From: Gammaproteobacteria bacterium
GTDB taxonomy: Bacteria; Pseudomonadota; Gammaproteobacteria; Pseudomonadales; Azotimanducaceae
Length of the DNA: 7,025 bases
Direction: 5' to 3'
Assembly: GCA_002712135.1 (NCBI GenBank)
Contig: PASO01000028.1
Location: 52,442-59,466 of the forward strand
The notes below the pieces were generated by a model. That model did not search any database. It was given only the letters and a program-made list of their open reading frames with translations, and was not told the origin of the DNA. The position numbers were made by a program, and so were the translations under genes. This document shows positions 1 to 6,483 of this stretch, one piece after another (positions within the stretch are counted from its first letter, which is position 1; each line of letters opens with the position of its first letter).

Positions 1-1335
1 AACAAACTGAAACAGGTTCATACCAGACCTTCGTATATTGAACGCTCCAGTCACTACAAGCAGCAACATCCAAGAAACCACCAGATTATTCTTCATGGCC
101 TTACTCGCCTAGCACGCAGCAAACCGGGTGTCGCCTTTGACATGCTGGAAAAATACCAGCAGCAGCACGAGTTCGGACCAGAAGCACTCACCGCAACTTA
201 CGTCAGCATCGGCAAACGTTTTGTATTCGAGGGGGACACTGCAAATCGTAATGAGAAATTGCCTGTTGATCTGCGTGCCCACCCGGATCTGGTCGAGTCA
301 TTACTGCGACTCGCTTTACGACAACTCGACTTCTCTAAGGTTCTGGTCCTAGTGCACCTGTTGCCCCAAGACCTGCAGGATCATCCACGATGGCAGTTCT
401 GGAAAGCAAGAGCGCTGGCAGTTTCCAGCGACCCCGCTGATCAGAAAATCTCACAGGAAATCTATGAGCAATTATCAAATGAGCGAAATTTTTACGGTTT
501 TCTATCAGCGGACACTCTAGACAAACCCTATAACTTCGTTGATAAACCCACGACCGTGACCAACGAGGAAATCATAGCGCTAGAAGAAACACCTGGAATT
601 CAGCGGGCACTAGAACTTTTTTCGTTGGGTGAGCGCAGTCGCGCCCGGCGTGAATGGTACTTCACGACACGAGACTTCTCCAACAAAGAACGGGCCATTG
701 CGGCCCGGGTTGCTCTTCGCTGGGGCTGGTACAAACCCGCGATCCAATCCCTGATTGACGCTGCCGCATGGAATGATCTCGACTTCAGATTCCCTATTGC
801 ATACTGGGATACTTTTATTCAGGAAGCGCGTACCGCGGACATCCCCATCAATTGGAGTCTAGCGATTGCCCGGCAGGAGAGTGCCTTTACGCCGGACGCC
901 AAGTCATCCGCTGGGGCTCTAGGGGTAATGCAACTCATGCCAGCTACAGCAAAGCTCACCGCCGAGCGAACGGGAATCAAGTATAAATCCTCATCCGAAC
1001 TGACTAATCCAACTGTTAACATCAAACTTGGGTCTCATTACCTTGGTTTGATGCTTCGTCAGTTCGATAACAATCGCATATTGGCCTCCGCCGCCTACAA
1101 TGCCGGACCTGGCAGAGTTAACAGATGGATTAACAACGATATCCCATTCGATGTATGGATCGAGACAATTCCGTTCCTAGAGACTAGAAACTATGTCCAG
1201 AACGTTCTTATATTCTCAGTGATTTACAGCAGAAAGTTGGCGCTTAAACAACCGATGATCTATTCGCACGAGTACAAACAATTTTCCGAGACCCGGATTA
1301 CGTCAGCGCAGTCTACTAACCCTAGGCCACCGTAA
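1..1335 (+). CDS. slt: Soluble lytic murein transglycosylase (Slt70-like), 5' end outside the window
   Basis: This is a periplasmic enzyme that cleaves the MurNAc-GlcNAc bond of peptidoglycan, leaving 1,6-anhydro-MurNAc ends. The frame is open from base 1 with no stop, so the ATG at 142 is internal and the true start and signal peptide lie upstream; 444 codons are visible. The first ~270 residues are helix-rich, as in the Slt70 superhelical U and L domains. The lysozyme-like catalytic domain follows: ARQESAF carries the catalytic Glu (codon 877-879, visible residue 293), then GALGVMQLMPATA (the GLMQ-type motif), NIKLGSHYL and AAYNAGPGRVNRW. The tail SIPFxETRxYVxNV-type block (here TIPFLETRNYVQNV) is typical of Slt70 rather than MltC or MltE. 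The stop TAA shares its last base with the tatD ATG, so the two genes are probably co-transcribed. Family assignment is very secure; whether the full length matches Slt70 (about 645 aa) cannot be seen. Confidence 0.96.
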   Translation, partial: NKLKQVHTRPSYIERSSHYKQQHPRNHQIILHGLTRLARSKPGVAFDMLEKYQQQHEFGPEALTATYVSIGKRFVFEGDTANRNEKLPVDLRAHPDLVESLLRLALRQLDFSKVLVLVHLLPQDLQDHPRWQFWKARALAVSSDPADQKISQEIYEQLSNERNFYGFLSADTLDKPYNFVDKPTTVTNEEIIALEETPGIQRALELFSLGERSRARREWYFTTRDFSNKERAIAARVALRWGWYKPAIQSLIDAAAWNDLDFRFPIAYWDTFIQEARTADIPINWSLAIARQESAFTPDAKSSAGALGVMQLMPATAKLTAERTGIKYKSSSELTNPTVNIKLGSHYLGLMLRQFDNNRILASAAYNAGPGRVNRWINNDIPFDVWIETIPFLETRNYVQNVLIFSVIYSRKLALKQPMIYSHEYKQFSETRITSAQSTNPRPP

Positions 1336-2117
1336 TGCTTATCGACATTGGTGCAAATCTCACCCATGACTCTTTCGATGTTGATCTCGACGCTGTACTT
1401 AAACGTGCGGAGAAGGCTGGCGTCTCCCAACTAATCGTAACCGGCGCATCCCTAGAAGGCAGTTCTCGGGCTGCGAGACTTGCCACAAAACATCTGCAGC
1501 TATTTGCTACCGCTGGAATTCATCCGCATCACGCAGAGGAAACAACTACGGACTCATTGACAAAAATCATGGAACTGTCTCGACTGCCCAAGGTAAAGGC
1601 AATTGGTGAGACGGGACTGGATTTCTACCGTGACTTTTCCCCCAGACGAAAGCAGATTGCTTCTTTTGAAGCACATATCGAGATCGCGATCCAAACTGGC
1701 CTACCCATGTTCTTGCACGAACGAGACGCCCACCCAACATTTGCAGAGGTTCTGAAACCATACAGGGAGAAACTATCAAACGTTGTGGTGCATTGCTTCA
1801 CCGGCGAGCGAGACGTCCTGCATACATACCTAGATCTCGATACCCACATCGGTATCACTGGATGGATCTGCGATGAACGTCGCGGTAAACACCTCGTTCC
1901 GCTGATCAAAGACATCCCGCTAAATCGACTGATGATCGAAACGGACGCACCCTACCTTTTGCCCCGCAACATCAAACCAAAGCCAAAGTCTCATCGTAAT
2001 GAACCACACTATCTGACCGTTGTCTGTGAAGCAGTAGCGAGTGCTGCGGGTTTAAGCTTTGAAACCCTCGCCCAACAGACGAAGAAGAATGCCCAAGCAT
2101 TCTTTGCACTGCCCTAG
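1335..2117 (+). CDS. tatD: TatD family metal-dependent deoxyribonuclease
   Basis: A 260-residue TIM-barrel metallohydrolase, the normal TatD length. TatD proteins are cytoplasmic, metal-dependent 3'-5' exonucleases linked to DNA repair and DNA fragmentation; despite the name they are not needed for Tat export. Visible motifs are the N-terminal DIGANLT, AGIHPHH (61-66), GETGLDF with metal ligand E92, LHERDAH with H128, VVHCFTG with H153, and IETDAPYLLPR with D204. The first HxH metal motif of YcfH/YjjV paralogs is replaced by DIGxNLT, and GITGWICDERRG and PKPKSHRNEP are TatD-specific blocks, so this is TatD proper. The ATG overlaps the slt stop by one base (TAATG) with only a weak AGG upstream, which suggests translational coupling. 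The glutaredoxin-like gene follows after two bases. Confidence 0.95.
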   Translation: MLIDIGANLTHDSFDVDLDAVLKRAEKAGVSQLIVTGASLEGSSRAARLATKHLQLFATAGIHPHHAEETTTDSLTKIMELSRLPKVKAIGETGLDFYRDFSPRRKQIASFEAHIEIAIQTGLPMFLHERDAHPTFAEVLKPYREKLSNVVVHCFTGERDVLHTYLDLDTHIGITGWICDERRGKHLVPLIKDIPLNRLMIETDAPYLLPRNIKPKPKSHRNEPHYLTVVCEAVASAAGLSFETLAQQTKKNAQAFFALP

Positions 2118-2119
2118 CC

Positions 2120-2368
2120 ATGAACATCACACTGTTCACCACTCTCGGATGTCACCTGTGTGACGAGGCACTGCAAATGCTACAAGCCATTCAGGCAACA
2201 GGGTTCGAGACGAATATTATTGAGGTGGAGATAGCTGACTCTGACACCTTGCGTAAAAAATACGGGATTCGTATTCCAGTGGTTCGCATCGCCGAAGATG
2301 AAATTGGTTGGCCTTTTACCAATAACGAGCTAAGAGACTTTCTTAGTTCGCACAAGCATGGTCACTGA
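2120..2368 (+). CDS. Glutaredoxin-like family protein (DUF836 type)
   Basis: An 82-residue, single-domain thioredoxin-fold protein. It starts with a short beta strand (NITLFTTLGC) leading into a redox-type CHLC motif (C11, C14), then helix 1 (DEALQMLQAI). GIRIPVVRI supplies the cis-proline (P53) expected in the fold. Length and the TLGCHLCDEA start match the small glutaredoxin-like DUF836 family (YruB-like in older annotations), whose cellular substrates are poorly known; a thiol-disulfide exchange role is inferred from the CxxC. The gene starts two bases after the tatD stop without an obvious Shine-Dalgarno site, so it is probably coupled to the slt-tatD operon and is its last gene. I see no convincing intrinsic terminator in the following 120 bases. 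Its link to Slt or TatD is by position only. Confidence 0.85.
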   Translation: MNITLFTTLGCHLCDEALQMLQAIQATGFETNIIEVEIADSDTLRKKYGIRIPVVRIAEDEIGWPFTNNELRDFLSSHKHGH

Positions 2369-2398
2369 TCTCTTACATATTTGCCGCTAATCCCCACT

Positions 2399-2568
2399 AT
2401 CTGCAGATCCTACTTCGAATAGTCTTTGCCGATTAGCTAATGGATTTGCATTGTTACCCATCAACACAGCGTGAACCTTGATGTTGGCATTATTAACGAT
2501 AGCATTCAATGTCTGCAACAGTACAAACTCGATGCTGTTTGTACACACTGTTTGGAAACTGCAGTTTC
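2399..2568. repeat. Cluster of short perfect palindromes and an inverted repeat
   Basis: Four perfect dyads lie close together: ATCTGCAGAT (2399-2408), ATTAGCTAAT (2432-2441), GTACAAAC with GTTTGTAC (2521-2528 and 2537-2544, 8-base loop) and the 14-base GAAACTGCAGTTTC (2555-2568). Three of them (with CCTGCAGG at 2618-2625) are centred on CTGCAG or a close relative. None is followed by a T-run on either strand, so they do not look like intrinsic terminators. They cover the stretch between the glutaredoxin gene and the point where MerR homology ends. They could be binding sites, remnants of a recombination event, or chance. Confidence 0.5.
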
Positions 2569-2837
2569 AGTTCAGCAAGCTCTTTGACCTCACCGCATGT
2601 TGCATTGGCTTTTTCCACCTGCAGGGTTAGCAGTTCAGCGACCTCCTTTAAGGTAAAACCCATACGACGCGCACGCAAGATAAACCGGACTCGATCTACA
2701 TCATTCTGTGTGAACAGTCTATAACCTGCCTCACTACGACGAGGCGTTGCCAACAAACCTTTGGTTTCATAGAACCTTAGCGTCTCATTGTTCGTGCCGG
2801 TCAACCCGGCGAGCTCTCCAATTTTCAAAAAAATCAT
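2493..2837 (-). CDS. MerR-family transcriptional regulator, C-terminus apparently lost or replaced
   Basis: MerR regulators bind a dyad inside an over-long promoter spacer and activate by DNA distortion. Residues 4-40 form the winged helix-turn-helix (LKIGELAGLTG, then ETLRFYETKGLL and GYRLF), followed by the second helix pair (DVDRVRFILRARRMGFTLKEV). C81 in ATCGEVKELAELKL matches the conserved Cys at the start of the dimerisation helix in the ZntR/CadR/CueR-like subgroup, so the parent was probably a metal or thiol sensor. After L92 the long coiled coil and the C-terminal metal loop with further cysteines are missing; residues 93-114 show no family resemblance. At 114 aa it is about 20-40 residues short. 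The break falls at codon 2562-2564, inside the 14-base palindrome at 2555-2568. ATG at 2837 gives the conventional N-terminus; the TTG at 2828 is an alternative, and neither has a strong ribosome site. It may bind DNA but is unlikely to sense a ligand normally. Confidence 0.75.
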   Translation of the reverse strand: MIFLKIGELAGLTGTNNETLRFYETKGLLATPRRSEAGYRLFTQNDVDRVRFILRARRMGFTLKEVAELLTLQVEKANATCGEVKELAELKLQFPNSVYKQHRVCTVADIECYR

Positions 2838-2853
2838 CGCAACCGCTGTCTTT

Positions 2854-2884
2854 TTTATACGGATAGTCTACGCTTTATCCTAAA
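2854..2884 (-). promoter_or_regulatory. Candidate MerR-type promoter and operator for the merR-like gene
   Basis: On the minus strand, TTTAGG (2884-2879) and TATAAA (2859-2854) are separated by 19 bases, the stretched spacer typical of MerR-controlled promoters. The spacer holds a 20-base dyad, GGATA-N10-TATCC on the plus strand (2861-2880). It would start transcription about 10 bases before the ATG at 2837. The -35 match is only 3 of 6 and the dyad arms are short, so this is a hypothesis for autoregulation. Confidence 0.3.
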
Positions 2885-2996
2885 GCTTACGATAGGGTTT
2901 GTCAGAAATGAAACTTCCAGCAAATTTCGTGAATATGCTGTTTCGATCCTCAACATTCCTCTTTACTATCGGGCTTACCCGCTAATAGAGACGCAA

Positions 2997-3836
2997 ATGC
3001 AGACAACCACCTTGGTCGATGGACTATGTTTTGGAGAAGGACCGCGCTGGCACGATGGCCGACTATGGTTTTCCGATATGCATGGCCAGACAGTTTATGC
3101 CCTATCGCAAAAGGGCGATCTGGAGCCTATCGTCAAGGTAGCAAACCGCCCTTCCGGTCTTGGCTGGCTTCCCGATGGAAGACTACTCATCGTCTCGATG
3201 CTGGATAGAAAGTTACTCTCCCTGGATAACGGCCAACTCTCAGAGTATGCAGACCTTTCCGCGCATGCGAGCTTCACCTGTAACGATATGGTCGTGGATG
3301 CTGCGGGCCGCAGCTATGTAGGTAATTTCGGTTTTGATATGGAAGCAGGCGCATCCAAGTCCCCTGCCGAACTTGTTCTGATTCAACCCGATAGGAGTGT
3401 CAGTATCGCTGCGGATGAACTTTCCTTTCCCAACGGAACGATCATTACGCCCGATGGCAAGACCTTAATCGTCGCTGAAACTATGGACAGCCGACTCACA
3501 GCTTTTGATATAAGTGATGACGGCACACTTAATAATCGACGATTATGGGCAAAACTCGAAGGTGCTATTCCCGACGGCATGTGTCTGGATCAACAGAGCG
3601 CGATCTGGGTAGCTTCACCGAATAGCCACGAAGTACTCCGAGTGCTTGAAGGTGGAGAGGTCACTGATCGCATTACCATAGAGAATCAGGCTTACGCCTG
3701 CATGCTCGGCGGGGAAGCGCGCAAGCGCCTATACATTATGACATGCGTTTCATCTTCACCCGAAAAATGCGTGAAGTATAAAACCGGCCGAGTTGAATTC
3801 GTCGACGTGGATGTTCCCGGGGCTGGTCTTCCATGA
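2997..3836 (+). CDS. SMP-30/gluconolactonase/LRE family calcium-type hydrolase
   Basis: A 279-residue six-bladed beta-propeller of the SMP-30/gluconolactonase family, whose members hydrolyse sugar lactones (for example gluconolactone) or other esters at a single divalent metal. The metal ligands are visible: E14 in FGEGPRW, N146 in SFPNGTIITPDGK and D193 in IPDGMCLD; N96 (TCNDMVVD) is the usual substrate-contact Asn. Repeated blade motifs include GRLWFSD, PDGRLLIV, PDGKTLIVAET and SAIWVASP. There is no signal peptide, so it should be cytoplasmic. Length is normal. The ATG has only a weak AGAG about 8 bases upstream; a weak promoter guess is TTTCGA (2941-2946) with TACTAT (2964-2969), 17 bases apart. 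The stop overlaps the ddl start (ATGA), so both are likely one operon. The exact substrate cannot be read from sequence; no sugar-catabolism gene is nearby to suggest one. Confidence 0.9.
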   Translation: MQTTTLVDGLCFGEGPRWHDGRLWFSDMHGQTVYALSQKGDLEPIVKVANRPSGLGWLPDGRLLIVSMLDRKLLSLDNGQLSEYADLSAHASFTCNDMVVDAAGRSYVGNFGFDMEAGASKSPAELVLIQPDRSVSIAADELSFPNGTIITPDGKTLIVAETMDSRLTAFDISDDGTLNNRRLWAKLEGAIPDGMCLDQQSAIWVASPNSHEVLRVLEGGEVTDRITIENQAYACMLGGEARKRLYIMTCVSSSPEKCVKYKTGRVEFVDVDVPGAGLP

Positions 3837-4798
3837 AAGATTTCCTAAAGTACTACCCCACCGTACCCTCACGGAGAGTAGCAGTTGTATGTGGAGGAAA
3901 CTCAGCCGAAGCCAACGTGTCCCGAGTCAGCGCAAAAGGGGTTATAACCGCACTGAAGCAAAACTACCCCCACGTTGTCCAGTTAGAACTCGATGACAAC
4001 CTCTCAGTTCGCCTCGCCGATCACGAAACAAAAGTAGTCTTCCCAGTGCTACACGGGCCACCGGGAGAAGATGGGACCTTCCAGGGATTTCTCGAGATAC
4101 TTGGTTACAAATATGTGGGCAGTGGCGTTCACGCCAGTAGTTTCGCTATGGATAAGATCATTGCTAAGCTGATCTTTGCGCAACACCACCTACCATTGGT
4201 CGATGACCTCGTCATCGAAAGCGGGGAGGAAGTAGAAAGCGCAGTTGCCAGAATCACTGACGCACTAGGTGACCAGGTAGTCATCAAGCCAGCACGTCAA
4301 GGCAGCGCCCTTGGCATCACGCTTGTCAGTAATCGACACGAAATGCAACAGGGCATCACCAACGCATTCGCATTTGATCAACAGCTACTTATCGAAAAAC
4401 GCATCGCTGGTAAAGAAATTACCATTGGAGTCATCGATACTGATCAGGGTACGCAGGCCTTTCCCGTTATTGAAATCACAACACCTGAAAACAGCTGGTA
4501 TGACTATCAGCATCGATACACCTCTGGGCTCAGTAACCATCTGTTACCTGCTGACCTGACGGATGGGCAGACGGCGCGATTGCGAGACATTGCGATCAAG
4601 GCACACCAGGTTCTAGGCTGCCGTGATCTTTCCAGAGCTGACTTTGTTGTGCCGGGAGATAATGAGGAGTACCTGTTAGAGGTCAACACACTGCCCGGGA
4701 TGACGCCAACCAGCCTCTATCCTGAAGGCGCCGAAGGTTTCGGGATCAGTTTTGTGGAACTCGTAAGTTATTTCACCGAACGCGCTGCCCGAAGATAA
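3833..4798 (+). CDS. ddl: D-alanine--D-alanine ligase
   Basis: This cytoplasmic ATP-grasp enzyme joins two D-alanines to make the dipeptide that ends the peptidoglycan precursor stem. The protein has 321 residues, close to the usual 300-320. Family motifs run in order: VVCGGNSAEANVS with the catalytic-triad Glu E26, LHGPPGEDGTFQG (73-85), AMDKIIAK (105-112), IKPARQGSALG with ATP-contact K152 and triad S158, the omega loop WYDYQHRYTSG with triad Y229, and SRADF...LLEVNTLPGMTPTSL with R268 and Mg2+ ligands D270, E283 and N285. The YDYxxxY loop favours D-Ala-D-Ala rather than the VanA-type D-Ala-D-lactate loop; the Lys just before the Tyr in E. coli DdlB is Arg (R228) here. It lies outside a mur-fts cluster, so it may be a stand-alone or second copy. 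The start overlaps the SMP-30 stop by ATGA, and a strong terminator follows. Confidence 0.95.
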   Translation: MKDFLKYYPTVPSRRVAVVCGGNSAEANVSRVSAKGVITALKQNYPHVVQLELDDNLSVRLADHETKVVFPVLHGPPGEDGTFQGFLEILGYKYVGSGVHASSFAMDKIIAKLIFAQHHLPLVDDLVIESGEEVESAVARITDALGDQVVIKPARQGSALGITLVSNRHEMQQGITNAFAFDQQLLIEKRIAGKEITIGVIDTDQGTQAFPVIEITTPENSWYDYQHRYTSGLSNHLLPADLTDGQTARLRDIAIKAHQVLGCRDLSRADFVVPGDNEEYLLEVNTLPGMTPTSLYPEGAEGFGISFVELVSYFTERAARR

Positions 4799-4828
4799 AA
4801 AAGCCCGCACTGAGCGGGCTTTTTTATC
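4794..4828. terminator. Bidirectional Rho-independent terminator between ddl and amt
   Basis: A perfect 15-base inverted repeat, GATAAAAAAGCCCGC (4794-4808) and GCGGGCTTTTTTATC (4814-4828), encloses a 5-base loop. The GC-rich core GCCCGC/GCGGGC is flanked by six A and six T, so it gives a hairpin plus U-tract on both strands. The ddl stop codon (4796-4798) lies inside the left arm and the amt stop (4839-4841) is about 11 bases away on the other strand, so it serves both convergent genes. Confidence 0.95.
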
Positions 4829-4838
4829 GAACGCAACG

Positions 4839-6157
4839 CTACATATCGTAACCTCGCTCATTATGCTGATTGAGATCCAGCCCTTCGGTTTCTTCATCAG
4901 GCGTAACCCGCAGCCCCAGCATGGCATCTACCAATTTTAACAGGCCATAGGTTACAATGGCGCAGTAGGCTGCCGTCGCCAAAACACCCACAATCTGAAC
5001 CGTCACCTGAGACATCATCGTCATTCCTTCGGCAAGACCCTGACCACTGAACCAGCCAAGACTGGTAGAAGCAAAAACAGCTGCTAGGATCGTTCCAAGC
5101 GCACCTCCCACCCCATGTACCGGGAAAACGTCCAGTGAGTCATCGATGTGCATCTTGTTCTTCAGGAAAACGGTCATGTTAAAGCAGACAATACCTGCGG
5201 CAATACCGATGACCAGACCGCCTGCAGGACCCACGAATCCTGATGCCGGCGTTATCGTGCCAAGACCGGCGACCATACCGGTAACGGCCCCAAGCGCACT
5301 CGGCTTGCCGAAACGTAGCCACTCGCAAACCATCCAGGTCAAAGCGCCTGCGGCTGCAGACATGTGCGTAGCCAGCATCGCCATTCCCGCATCACCGTTT
5401 GCAGCAAGCGCACTACCAGCATTGAATCCGAACCAGCCGACCCACAACATACCTGCCCCGGTAATAGCCATCGTCATGTTATGCGGCGGCATCGGCGAAC
5501 CGGGAAAACCTTTCCTCGCTCCCATCACCAGCGCAGCTACAAGAGCAGCAACACCTGCATTAACGTGGACCACAGTGCCCCCTGCAAAGTCCATGAGTGC
5601 AGCACCCTCGACGCCGACTAACCATTCCATATCGCTAAGCCAGCCGCCACCCCAAACCCAGTGAGTCACCGGCGAATAAACAACCAGCGACCAGAGCCCC
5701 GAGAACAGAAGCATCGAAGAAAATCTCATTCGTTCCGCGAAGCCACCGACAATCAAGGCTGGCGTAATTATGGCAAAGGTAAGTTGGAACATAGAAAAGA
5801 CACTTTCAGGGATATCACCACTCATCGTGCCTTCGAGAATCTGACCCATGAATATGTTGGAAAGGCCTCCGACAAATGCACTACCTTCTGAAAATGCTAG
5901 GGAATAACCCACCAATAGCCATAGGATCGAAACGAGACAGGTAATCGCAAAACACTGCACCAGGACACTCAATACGTTCTTAACGCGGACAAGGCCCCCA
6001 TAAAACAGGGATAATCCGGGATGGTCATAAACAGGACCAGCGCTGTCGAAGTCAATATCCAGGATGTATTACCAATATTTAGCCCGTCTTCCGCTAGCGC
6101 GGTGCTACTAAACAGTAGGACGACGAAACCAAATATTGTCGGTATTAGATTTTTCAT
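4839..6157 (-). pseudogene. amt: Ammonium transporter (Amt/MEP/Rh family) split by a one-base deletion
   Basis: Amt proteins are trimeric inner-membrane channels that take up ammonium. Adding one base at 6016-6017 gives a 439-residue protein of normal length. Codons 1-47 (start 6157) encode a signal peptide ending ALA-E and the first membrane segment up to FMTIP; the intact gene would continue GLSLFYGGLVRVKNVLSVL. As read, the upstream frame runs into a stop after 62 codons, and the remaining 377 codons are open only from a TTG at 5972. Restored-protein landmarks are HWVWGGG (W169), LMDFAGGTVVHVNAG with D190 and pore H198, GWFGFNAGS (F245, S249), and DVFPVHGVGG with the second pore H348, followed by the Amt C-terminal tail GLRVTPDEETEGLDLNQHNERGYD that interacts with P-II protein GlnK. 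All key residues outside the break are present, so the loss is recent or a sequencing error. No glnK is adjacent. The start is set by AGAGGAG at 6164-6170. Confidence 0.9.
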
Positions 6158-6163
6158 AAGGCA

Positions 6164-6170
6164 CTCCTCT
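6164..6170 (-). promoter_or_regulatory. Ribosome binding site of amt
   Basis: The minus strand reads AGAGGAG here, ending 6 bases before the ATG at 6157. It is the best Shine-Dalgarno match in the window and fixes the amt start at 6157, ahead of the signal peptide, rather than at the TTG at 5972, which follows the frameshift and has no such site. Confidence 0.85.
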
Positions 6171-6329
6171 AGGCGCTTCAGTTCTTCTTATTGGCTACTT
6201 GTTCTTGTTTTAGCCTTTCTTTGCGGCAGGATTCTCGCCCTCATGGGCAACTTCTTATTCTACTCCGTGCAGTGCAGTGTACTGATTCGCAGCACCACAC
6301 TCAACTCGCTGATATTTCTAGATTTAACG

Positions 6330-6345
6330 AGCAATAAACGCACCA
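6330..6345 (-). promoter_or_regulatory. Sigma54-type (-24/-12) promoter candidate for amt
   Basis: The minus strand reads TGGTGCGTTTATTGCT, which fits the sigma54 consensus TGGCACG-N4-TTGCW with two transitions. The essential GG and GC doublets are correctly spaced (10 bases between). It points at amt and would start about 160 bases upstream of the ATG. Many glnK/amt promoters are sigma54-dependent under NtrC, which supports the call by context. Confidence 0.45.
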
Positions 6346-6355
6346 AAACGGTACA
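6339..6355. promoter_or_regulatory. NtrC-like dyad upstream of amt
   Basis: The plus strand reads CGCACCAAAACGGTACA, matching 11 of 14 fixed positions of the NtrC site TGCACCA-N3-TGGTGCA. One half-site overlaps the proposed -24 element of the sigma54 promoter. The two readings compete, because NtrC enhancers usually sit about 100 bases or more upstream of the promoter. If this is a true NtrC box, the working promoter would be nearer amt. Either reading points to nitrogen control. Confidence 0.35.
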
Positions 6356-6421
6356 CTTTTGCGCCCAATTATCGAGCATAATCAGATCGCGGGCTGACAT
6401 TCCTCCCCTGGATAAGGCATC

Positions 6422-6475
6422 ACGGTAAGCACCGAAGGTGGTATGCTCTTTTATCTAGCATATATTTTTTACCGT
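6422..6475. repeat. Nested inverted repeats able to form a three-way junction
   Basis: An outer stem pairs ACGGTAA (6422-6428) with TTACCGT (6469-6475). Inside it are two hairpins: CACC-GAA-GGTG (6430-6440) and TATGCT with AGCATA (6442-6447 and 6457-6462, 9-base loop). All three stems are perfect and follow one another with one or a few unpaired bases, and a T-run (6465-6470) runs into the closing stem. It could be a structured RNA, a weak terminator, or protein-binding dyads; I recognise no known riboswitch or sRNA family. Confidence 0.35.
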
Positions 6476-6483
6476 TGGGCTTT

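Noticed and set aside
142..1335. Taking the ATG at 142 as the start of slt.
   Set aside because: The same frame is open to base 1 with plausible Slt coding upstream, and the protein would lack its signal peptide and most of the U domain.
5146..5664. Plus-strand 172-codon open frame antisense to amt.
   Set aside because: It is Pro/Ala/Thr-rich low-complexity translation of the reverse of a Gly/Ala-rich membrane protein gene; the amt frame fully explains the region.
6260..6400. Minus-strand 46-codon frame with GGGGAGGA just before its ATG.
   Set aside because: The purine run abuts the ATG (too close for a normal ribosome site), the product is unrecognisable, and the frame runs through the proposed amt promoter.
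6021..6428. Plus-strand 135-codon open frame over the amt 5' end.
   Set aside because: It is antisense to the amt signal-peptide region and its promoter, has no family resemblance and no ribosome site.
6442..6470. Intrinsic terminator reading of the TATGCT/AGCATA hairpin followed by T-run on the plus strand.
   Set aside because: The stem is short and AT-rich with a 9-base loop, and no plus-strand gene ends upstream for it to terminate.
6363..6480. Possible integron attC site: GCCCAAT (6363-6369) and GTTGGGC (6474-6480) resemble R'' and R' core sites 118 bases apart.
   Set aside because: The R'' copy ends in T instead of C, the inner L''/L' boxes do not pair in the required positions, and there is no cassette gene or integrase.
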